The notes beneath the pieces are model-generated. The model worked only from the letters and a program-made list of their open reading frames with translations, did not search any database and was not told where the DNA came from. From JACPDD01 sp040900105 (GTDB lineage Bacteria; Patescibacteriota; Microgenomatia; Levybacterales; UBA12049), in the NCBI GenBank assembly GCA_040900105.1, contig JBBDZP010000025.1, positions 1 through 34,975 of the forward strand: DNA of 34,975 nt. The letters are read 5' to 3'. Position 1 is the first letter of the stretch. The number at the start of each line of letters is the position of its first letter. The position numbers and the translations under genes were made by a program. Below are positions 22,223-29,299 of this stretch, piece by piece.

Positions 22223-25200
22223 TAATTTCTCCTTTTATACAGAAGGTATACGCTAATAGAGAATAAGGCAAGTAAAGAAATAACCAATCCCCTGTATACA
22301 TATTTCTGTGGCATATATTCCAAGTTCATAGTGAAATCTCCCTTTTTATCAATAAGCCAAACATTTACAAATCCATTACCTACGGTATGATCTCCTTCAC
22401 TTAAATTCCAAGCCGGAGAAAATCGCTGGGCAAATACAAGATAGAATGGCTCACTTGCATCTTTTACTTCAGCCGAATACTCTGTTTCATTAATTTTACT
22501 GTATGAGATTTGCGGAGTCGCACCTAATGCTTTCTCTTCGGTTTTATGAAAAACAACCTGGGGAGAAGTTAGCTCTACAAGAGATAATTGTCTTATATTT
22601 TCCAGATAATTTTTTTTGGTGAGGGCTGTAGCACAAAATGCAACTCGCAATGTTTGCACACCTTTTCTAAGTGATATCTTGGATGAAGAAATTATATATG
22701 AGTGCTTTTTTTCTTGGTCTCCCAATATAGGAAGGTATGCAACAAGACCAGGAGAGAAAACGGTGCCATCATCAACAAAGAAATAAAAATTAGGATCACA
22801 ATTATTGCTTGACACAAAATCCAATCTGTAGGTACTGTCAAAAGAGAAACTATTTGCTACTGAAGAGTAACAAACTCTTCCGGCAACATTTTCTACTACC
22901 GGGGGGGGCAGAATATTTTTTTGATTTGGGAACATGAGAGTCAACGTATGATCGCCTTTCTCAAGATATTTCTTTGAAAAGTTGATATTTTCTCTGTCTG
23001 CTGAAGCAGCCGATGCCACAGGACTATCATCTACTGCGAGTCTTATTGAAGAGGGATCACCCTCCAAAGATCCAAGGCTTTTGGTAATTATAGATGTCTC
23101 ATATTCTCCAGTCGAAGGTATACGTAGCTTATATACTTTTCTGACGTTAAAATCCTTACTGCTATAAAATTCCTCCAAAAGATCCCGAGCTCTATTGATT
23201 TCATAAATTATGCCCTGCAAGCTAGCAATTAAACTTTCTTTATTTGCTCGCGACATTATATCTGAGATATAGTCATCCTCTTCTCTTAGATACTCCCCTA
23301 CGATTATTGCGGTTCCATAGGGATTTTGGGACTGCTTAAAAATGCTTGGAATGTGGTGAATAAGATCATTCAATGTTTTGACATATTCGTTTTTCATTAT
23401 ATTGATATACTTCTCACTCCTATTCTGCCTTATTAACTCATCTATCTGACTTGCATACTTTAGAGTATCTCCAATATATTTGTATGTTTTCCCATCAACA
23501 GATTGATCGGGCTTGCTCAATTTAGCTTTTATCTTTGTGAATTCGTAAAGTGTTGAATCGGCAAGAATTTTAGGCTTTGGGAAAACAACAGACACATCCT
23601 CCCTTTCTGCTTGGCAACTTAAGCAATTTGGATAAACAAGAACGTCAGAGAACATTTGAGGATTTTTGTTATAAGACGTTACATCTAAAATCAGAGAATT
23701 ATCTTTAATTTTAGAAGAGCCAAGCGAATCCCCTCCGTCTGACAAGACCGCATTATTATTGACAAAAAAGAATGGCTTCTCTTCTTTGTACCCATAAACT
23801 ATCCATTCTCCAAAACTGGCAACTTTGTTAATGTTGGGATTTGCTTGTAGTTTTATTTCTGTCTGAACAGGATCATCTGTTTCTTGCCCAGGAAGATCAT
23901 GATAGAAGTCTTTTCTTACTAAGAAGTACTGTATGCCCGACATGGAAGCAAATGCATCCATCTTGTCCCAGTCCTGATTATTTATTGCAGTGTAAAAATT
24001 GGTAAGCATACTTTGTTCACTTGAGGAGAGCATTCCAGAATTAACAACAGTATTTTTATTTGCGAAGTTTCCTAGTAGAGGAAACAGACTCATATAATTC
24101 CACTTGAATTGGTCAAAATGCCAATTGTCATTTAATCTGGGTAAGAGAAGTATTCTATTGTTTTCCTCTTTTTTCTTCCACCATTTTGAAAAGTCATAAA
24201 CGTACGAAGGCACTTCTACGCGGGATGAGATGGTGGTCTTCTCTATATTAAAGATGTTTCCCTTAAGATAAGGAAAGTGGTAAACAACTATTGCTGCGAT
24301 AATGAGAACGGGCAATAAAATCTTCACCAAATTGCCTACACTATACTTTTGGGTCTTTGTTACAAAATACTCAATAAAAGCACTCAGTGCCATTCCAATC
24401 AAAAAGCTAGCTGCAAACCAATATGCATAACCAAATTTAAAAATGGGAGATCTAAAAACAACAAACCCCGGTATATGTTGCATAAACAGTTCAAAGATAA
24501 ATCCTAAGGGTTTACGAGCACCAGCGGAAAGAAAAATGGAAACAATGAGCAGGAAAAGAAAAAAGAATTGCATTTTTTTATTTTCTTTCTTACCCACTAT
24601 AAACGATGAAAATAGAAGTAAGGGAAATATAAAGCTAACTAAAATAAAAGAAGGGTTTGAAAGATAGGTTGCGGCGTATGAGTGGGTTTCATTGTTATAC
24701 CAGTCTGGAATCCCCTGGAGTCTCAGAAGATTAATAAAACTTGTATTTTCCGAAAGATATCTTGTCCAGGAAATAACCCCGGAAATTCCTCCCTCTGCAC
24801 TTACAAGCGATCCAAACTGGGTAAGAACGGTAGAGACAAAGGGCAATAGTGTATATGCATTAAGAAATACATAAAAAACGGCAAGAAAAAAATTGAATGA
24901 AATAAGATGAGGGATTTCTTTTCTTCTATTTGAAAAGAAGAATATACAAGAATAAAATGCGCTAAAACAGAAAAGAATAACAAAAACACTTCCATACAAA
25001 GGCAATCCTCCCCATCCTCCTCCGTTAAATACAGTTAATATCAAAGAGCACAGGGCCGAATACCTAATTACCTTCCTAAAGGTCAGCTTTTCTTTTATCA
25101 TGGGCAAAATTATGGCAAGAGTAAGCGGCGCTGCAACCACCAAGGAAAATTTTGCGCGCTCGGCAACCCACCATGCCTGAAGAATATAGAAATTCACGCT

Positions 25201-25617
25201 GTAGAGAACAGGAAACAGAAAACGCAAGTATCTGCTTTTTACAAATTCATATTTCTCAAGTCTAACTATAAATATATATGAAGATAAAATAAGCAGAAAA
25301 AACCAAAAACTGAATACTATTTTCTGACTAAGTTGAACTGAAGCCCCAAATAGTTGAGGTATGGAATCTATAACGTGGATTATCAAACTACCCTGTTGAC
25401 CAGACTGGTCAAATCCAAACCCCTGTGTCAAACTCCAGGAAAAAATTCTATCTTTTAGAAAATCAATTGCATTAAGAGGGTATACGTTATCATAACCCAA
25501 AAGAATCTGATTGCCCCTAAGCCATAAGAAGGGGATGAAGGAAAGAGAAAAAACCAAAATGGTAAGAATGGTATTGACGATTTCTTCTCTTGAGAATATT
25601 TTCTTAAAAAATTTCAT
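22222..25617 (-). CDS. Large membrane protein, AftD/DUF3367-like, with beta-rich ectodomain
   Basis: A 1131-residue protein. The first 450 or so residues contain about twelve membrane helices with the first external loop GYDNVYPLNAIDFLKDRIF, and a later loop LSAGARKPLGFIFELF followed by IPGFVVFRSPIFKFGYAYW. This resembles AftD/DUF3367-type GT-C enzymes. The following 600 or so residues are extracytoplasmic. One part around 740-860 is helical, and the rest is beta-rich with carbohydrate-module-like strands (YKLRIPSTGEYETSII, YLEKGDHTLTLMFPN, ISLRKGVQTLRVAFC). A final helix (GLVISLLALFSISVYLLY) anchors the C-terminus. It probably transfers sugars from a polyprenyl-phosphate donor outside the membrane. 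It overlaps the GT4 upstream by 4 nt. Confidence 0.75.
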   Translation of the reverse strand: MKFFKKIFSREEIVNTILTILVFSLSFIPFLWLRGNQILLGYDNVYPLNAIDFLKDRIFSWSLTQGFGFDQSGQQGSLIIHVIDSIPQLFGASVQLSQKIVFSFWFFLLILSSYIFIVRLEKYEFVKSRYLRFLFPVLYSVNFYILQAWWVAERAKFSLVVAAPLTLAIILPMIKEKLTFRKVIRYSALCSLILTVFNGGGWGGLPLYGSVFVILFCFSAFYSCIFFFSNRRKEIPHLISFNFFLAVFYVFLNAYTLLPFVSTVLTQFGSLVSAEGGISGVISWTRYLSENTSFINLLRLQGIPDWYNNETHSYAATYLSNPSFILVSFIFPLLLFSSFIVGKKENKKMQFFFLFLLIVSIFLSAGARKPLGFIFELFMQHIPGFVVFRSPIFKFGYAYWFAASFLIGMALSAFIEYFVTKTQKYSVGNLVKILLPVLIIAAIVVYHFPYLKGNIFNIEKTTISSRVEVPSYVYDFSKWWKKKEENNRILLLPRLNDNWHFDQFKWNYMSLFPLLGNFANKNTVVNSGMLSSSEQSMLTNFYTAINNQDWDKMDAFASMSGIQYFLVRKDFYHDLPGQETDDPVQTEIKLQANPNINKVASFGEWIVYGYKEEKPFFFVNNNAVLSDGGDSLGSSKIKDNSLILDVTSYNKNPQMFSDVLVYPNCLSCQAEREDVSVVFPKPKILADSTLYEFTKIKAKLSKPDQSVDGKTYKYIGDTLKYASQIDELIRQNRSEKYINIMKNEYVKTLNDLIHHIPSIFKQSQNPYGTAIIVGEYLREEDDYISDIMSRANKESLIASLQGIIYEINRARDLLEEFYSSKDFNVRKVYKLRIPSTGEYETSIITKSLGSLEGDPSSIRLAVDDSPVASAASADRENINFSKKYLEKGDHTLTLMFPNQKNILPPPVVENVAGRVCYSSVANSFSFDSTYRLDFVSSNNCDPNFYFFVDDGTVFSPGLVAYLPILGDQEKKHSYIISSSKISLRKGVQTLRVAFCATALTKKNYLENIRQLSLVELTSPQVVFHKTEEKALGATPQISYSKINETEYSAEVKDASEPFYLVFAQRFSPAWNLSEGDHTVGNGFVNVWLIDKKGDFTMNLEYMPQKYVYRGLVISLLALFSISVYLLYKRRN

Positions 25618-26849
25618 TTAGGGTTCTTCATTTGCATAAAAGCATTTTTGAAAGTTTCGTCCCATGTATTATTCTTACCATAGGCAATAGCTTTAAAACG
25701 AAGCTTTTTGTATTTTGAAGGATTTGAAAGCAAATCCACAATTGCATCAGCCAGTCCTACGGCGCTATCCTTAACAAGGATAGCAGATCCGAATTCATTA
25801 AGTTCGCGGCCTAAAGGAGGAACTTCCGTTGTTACAACAGGAAGACCACTTGCCATATAAGCTCTAAGTTTTAGTGAATCACCATAAAACCTTACGGATC
25901 CCTTTATGTTTTTATATGGAGCAAGGGCTATATAAAACTGTCTAAGAGTAGCTAACATGTCTTCATCTTTTGGAATCATACCATAAAATTTGACATACTT
26001 TAGCAAACCTTTCTTTACCACAAACTTCTTAAGTCTTTCCAAATCACTACCCCCTCCAATGATATGCAGCATCGCTTTTGGAAATTTCCTGGCAACTGCG
26101 GAAAGCGCTTCAATCGCCAAATCAGGACCATTTTCGTGACCCAATGAGCCCATAAACACTAAAGAAAAAGGCCGTATTTCATTTGCAGGAAGGTGTTTTA
26201 TATACTCTGGGAACAGACCATTTGGAACGTGGATGACGGGTGCGCTTCTTAGCTTATCCAAACCTGCCTCAATTCTTGCCTTCTGCATTGCTTTTGAGAC
26301 ATCCCATATAAAATCTGCGTGGTAGCAGCAAAACCTATCTAGCGCTAAGTACACGGAGTTGAATATTCTGCTTTTGTAACGAATTGGCGAGTAATCTGAA
26401 ACATAATAAATTACGCAATCGACCTTGCCCATTTTCTTTAAAATTAACCCAGCTAGTACATTAACAGATTCCAGTCCTACAAAATACTGAAATTTTTCTT
26501 TTGAAGCAAACCCAACGTGAACTACAGAAATTATATCTCTAATCTTAAATAATATACTGGTGTCATTTTCTGTAGATCTAATTGACTTAAGAATCAAATA
26601 GAAAGGTTTATAAAATAAGTTTATGAGCCTGTACTTTTTCTTCAATTTCCCATCAATATAGTCCTCTATAACCGGCTCAACTATATCACTGCCCGTATGC
26701 GGTTGGTCAATTAGAACAAACCTTTTCATTCTTTTCGGAAAAAAACTTATGAATGGCTCAACGTTCCCATTTTTAGGATCTCTCTTACCTTTATAATATG
26801 GGGAGAAAGTAGCAAAAAGAAGAGAAGAGTCTTTATTTAGAACTTCCAT
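25614..26849 (-). CDS. Glycosyltransferase family 4
   Basis: A 411-residue GT-B transferase. The N-terminal half is divergent, with PYYKGKRDPKNGNVEPFISFF and VDCVIYYVSDYSP. The linker region has VIHVPNGLFPEYI, and the donor domain opens SLVFMGSLGHENGPDLAIEAL, then MLHIIGGGSDLERLKKF. It also has DSLKLRAYMASGLPVVTTEVP, the EX7E region, in which the first acidic residue is replaced by the local Asp/Gly context. The ATG lies 17 nt inside the upstream dehydrogenase gene and no later Met gives a better start. There is no heptamer array in its linker. Confidence 0.9.
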   Translation of the reverse strand: MEVLNKDSSLLFATFSPYYKGKRDPKNGNVEPFISFFPKRMKRFVLIDQPHTGSDIVEPVIEDYIDGKLKKKYRLINLFYKPFYLILKSIRSTENDTSILFKIRDIISVVHVGFASKEKFQYFVGLESVNVLAGLILKKMGKVDCVIYYVSDYSPIRYKSRIFNSVYLALDRFCCYHADFIWDVSKAMQKARIEAGLDKLRSAPVIHVPNGLFPEYIKHLPANEIRPFSLVFMGSLGHENGPDLAIEALSAVARKFPKAMLHIIGGGSDLERLKKFVVKKGLLKYVKFYGMIPKDEDMLATLRQFYIALAPYKNIKGSVRFYGDSLKLRAYMASGLPVVTTEVPPLGRELNEFGSAILVKDSAVGLADAIVDLLSNPSKYKKLRFKAIAYGKNNTWDETFKNAFMQMKNPK

Positions 26850-28110
26850 TATTTTTTTGATAAAGCTGGTTTATGGTAAAAACAATTTTATCGGTTCCCA
26901 AAACGTTCCAAACATCTGATATTATGCAATTTTTTGAAACTAAACTCTTTAGTTTTGCTATGTCCAGTTTTTTATATTCGCTGTGATTTGTAGCAATAAA
27001 AATTACATCGGCTCCCTCAACTGCCTTGTAAACATCGCTTTCTATCTCTTGATACGGATAGTCTTTGACATATGGATCGTGCAGTACCAACTTTGCCCTC
27101 TCTCTTAGAAATGCTTTTCTTGCTTTGAAGCTTAAAGATTCCCTAGTGTCATCAATGTCGGATTTAAAAGCAAGGCCCAGTAGGGCGACCTTCTTACCAT
27201 CAAGCTTTATTCTATCCCTAATTCTTGAAACCAGCATTAGGGGCACTGATTCGTTTATCTTCCAGCTTGTTGTAATGAGATCATTAAATGGAAGATGGGA
27301 TACTAAGAAAAATCCATCCTTAAAAAGACAAGGCCCTCCTGTAAGCCCAGGGAGCTTTAACCCTCCTCTTGCATACTTGTAGTTGACCGTATTTACTATT
27401 TCATAGATATCCCGGTTATAGTTATCCGCTAGGACCATGAATTCATTAGCTATGGCAAAGTTTATATATCTATACATATTAGTAAAAAGCTTAGAAAGTT
27501 CAGCCGTAACATCGTCCGTAACAATTGTCACTATTCCCATTTTTTTAAACAACGTTTCTGCCCTTGCAGAGCTTTTTTTATCTACTCCGCCGACAATTTG
27601 CGGAATGGATTTTATCTCTTCAATTGCAAACCCTTCAGCAATTCTCTCCGGACAAAATGCAAGAAAAATGTTCTTACCAACCTCAAATCCTTTAATGTCG
27701 TTAATAAAAAACTTTACGTACTCTGTGGTTCTCGGGGAAACCGTACTTCTAAGAATTAACGTTTGATTTTTAGAAAGAAATGGAGCAATGCTCTTAAGAA
27801 CTCCCTCTATTTGATCCAAAACCGGATTCATGTTTTCGTCAATTGGGGTACCCAAGGTAAGAACAATATATTCACATTCAGAAACTAGAGAGTAATCTAC
27901 GGTTGGAATGAATTTTTTGTTAACGTGTTCTCTTAAGAGTTTTTCGCCGTCTTTTTCAATAAAAGGCATTTCTCCATCCTTAATTTTTTGGATTTTAACC
28001 TCATCCCTACCGATACCATACACTTTGAAACCCTCGTCTGCTAAAACAAGAGCAAGTGGTAATCCTACTCTTCCTATTCCAATAACAGCAATTGTTTTTT
28101 TCTTAATCAT
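26833..28110 (-). CDS. Nucleotide-sugar dehydrogenase, UDP-Glc/GDP-Man dehydrogenase family
   Basis: An NAD-dependent enzyme that oxidises the C6 hydroxyl of an NDP-sugar to the uronic acid. The N-terminal Rossmann motif is IAVIGIGRVGLPLALVLA, followed by YIVLTLGTP and FCPERIAEGFAIEEI. The catalytic Cys is in LTGGPCLFKDGFFL. The C-terminal domain (VALLGLAFKSDIDDTRES and VLHDPYVKDYP) is present, so it is full length at 425 residues. This is closest in layout to the WecC-like group. I start it at MIKKKTIAVIG because that ATG overlaps the TGA of the epimerase (TCAT, 28107-28110). Six extra upstream codons are open. The product is probably a uronic or 2-acetamido-uronic acid sugar for the cluster. 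Confidence 0.92.
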   Translation of the reverse strand: MIKKKTIAVIGIGRVGLPLALVLADEGFKVYGIGRDEVKIQKIKDGEMPFIEKDGEKLLREHVNKKFIPTVDYSLVSECEYIVLTLGTPIDENMNPVLDQIEGVLKSIAPFLSKNQTLILRSTVSPRTTEYVKFFINDIKGFEVGKNIFLAFCPERIAEGFAIEEIKSIPQIVGGVDKKSSARAETLFKKMGIVTIVTDDVTAELSKLFTNMYRYINFAIANEFMVLADNYNRDIYEIVNTVNYKYARGGLKLPGLTGGPCLFKDGFFLVSHLPFNDLITTSWKINESVPLMLVSRIRDRIKLDGKKVALLGLAFKSDIDDTRESLSFKARKAFLRERAKLVLHDPYVKDYPYQEIESDVYKAVEGADVIFIATNHSEYKKLDIAKLKSLVSKNCIISDVWNVLGTDKIVFTINQLYQKNNGSSK

Positions 28111-29239
28111 GATCGCTCCTTTAGCCAATCAACTACCTCTAAAAGTCCTTTCTCAAAGGGGACTTTCGTCTTAAATCCTAGAGTTTTTTCAATTTTTGCT
28201 GTATCAGGAATTCTTTTTTTAATATCAAATTCAAATCCTTCAACAAACTTTACCTTGAAGGGCTTTTTCTGTCCCGTCACCTTCCATAGAAGTTTAGCTA
28301 AATTAAGCATTGAGATAGGACTTGGATCTGCAATATTGAAATCTTGATTTACTGCTTTATCAGACTCGGCGACGGTGATGATTCCACTTGCGAGGTCTGA
28401 GACGTGAGTGAAGCACCTCACCTGACTTCCATCTCCTAAAAGTTCCAGAGGATATTGCCCTTTAAGAATTTTTTTAACAAGGTCGGGGATTACATGCGCA
28501 TAGCCTACTTCCTCACCAGGAAACTCATTTATTCCATAAGCATTAAAAGGCCTACAGATACTATAAGGAAGTTTGTATTCATCCCAAAAAGCCTCACAAT
28601 ACTGCTCCCCTACCAGCTTTGAAAAGCCATAAGAAGAAACGGGTGGTGGAATTTTTTTAACATCTTCTTCCTTACTTGGAAACTTAGTTGCCGATTCAAA
28701 AACCATAGACGAGGAGATATAGACCATTCTTTGAAGTCTATTTTTGACTGCAGCCTCAAATGTTGCACTGTAAATTTTGTTGTTTTCCGAAAGTATTGTT
28801 GCTGGGTATTTATGAAAGTATCCAATTCCGCCGATTTTCGCTGCCAAATTTATGCAGATATCCATTCCCTCAAATGCAGCATTTGCCGACTCTTTGTCCG
28901 TTAGGTCAGCATTAATAAACTCATAACCCTGCCTGCCGGCAGGCAGGCTTCTTCCTGCCTTACTCTCGGGTTTACTAAGATTGTCTACTACCCTAACTTT
29001 ATAACCCTTTCTAATAAGTNNNNNNNNNNNNNNNNNNNNNNNNNNNNNNNNNNNNNNNNNNNNNNNNNNNNNNNNNNNNNNNNNNNNNNNNNNNNNNNNN
29101 NNNNNNNNNNNNNNNNNNNCTCGGGTTTACTAAGATTGTCTACTACCCTAACTTTATAACCCTTTCTAATAAGTTGCTGTACTACTTCACTTCCTATAAA
29201 TCCACATCCACCCGTTACTAAGATGTTCTTGTATTTCAT
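28107..29239 (-). CDS. NAD-dependent NDP-sugar epimerase/dehydratase, split by an assembly gap
   Basis: An extended SDR enzyme of the UDP-glucose 4-epimerase type. The N-terminal part opens with the NAD motif TGGCGFIGSEVVQQLI (9-24). After the gap the frame continues with INLAAKIGGIGYFHKY, SSSMVFESAT, the catalytic pair in SSYGFSKLVGEQ (Tyr152 and Lys156 in the joined numbering), and RPFNAYGINEF. The 100 N at 29020-29119 are flanked by identical 55-bp copies. Removing the N and one copy (155 bp) leaves exactly 978 nt, 325 codons plus stop, in frame across the join. So the gene is almost certainly intact, and the gap is an artefact. A palindrome at 28928-28947 adds residues SLPAGRQG after the first beta-alpha unit. 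It overlaps the dehydrogenase by 4 nt. Confidence 0.88.
28928..28960. repeat. GC-rich palindrome within the epimerase gene
   Basis: CCTGCCTGCCGGCAGGCAGG at 28928-28947 is a perfect 20-bp palindrome in an otherwise AT-rich gene. A further CCTGCCT at 28954-28960 can pair with the right half. It is in frame and encodes SLPAGRQG. Palindromes of this type are known to me as dispersed coding and non-coding repeats in some CPR genomes. Confidence 0.8.
28965..29019. repeat. Left copy of a 55-bp direct duplication at the gap
   Basis: Identical to 29120-29174. It is best explained as overlapping contig ends that were not merged. Confidence 0.95.
29020..29119. other. Scaffold gap of 100 N
   Basis: Exactly 100 undetermined bases, the usual placeholder for a gap of unknown size. 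The flanks share a 55-bp exact overlap, so the true gap length is probably negative (overlap) and no sequence is missing. Confidence 0.97.
29120..29174. repeat. Right copy of the 55-bp direct duplication at the gap
   Basis: Identical to 28965-29019. It encodes the epimerase residues from about QLIRKGYK to LSKPE. Confidence 0.95.
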
Positions 29240-29264
29240 AAATAAAAAAGGGACAAGATCTCCT

Positions 29265-29284
29265 TATAATCCTTGATTATAGCA
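29265..29284 (-). promoter_or_regulatory. Extended -10 promoter of the epimerase unit, with overlapping dyad
   Basis: On the minus strand TGCTATAAT (29276-29284) is an extended -10 box 37 bases before the ATG at 29239. No good -35 is visible at 16-18 bases. The -10 is half of a perfect 7-3-7 inverted repeat (TATAATC, AAG, GATTATA; 29265-29281), which could be an operator or a chance result of A/T-rich sequence. An AAGGAG sequence follows but lies 20 bases from the ATG, too far to serve as its ribosome site. Confidence 0.5.
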
Positions 29285-29299
29285 CAGACTTAGGCACCT

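Noticed and set aside
28988..29239. A separate 83-residue protein with an internal run of unknown residues
   Set aside because: It is the N-terminal part of the epimerase interrupted by the false assembly gap.
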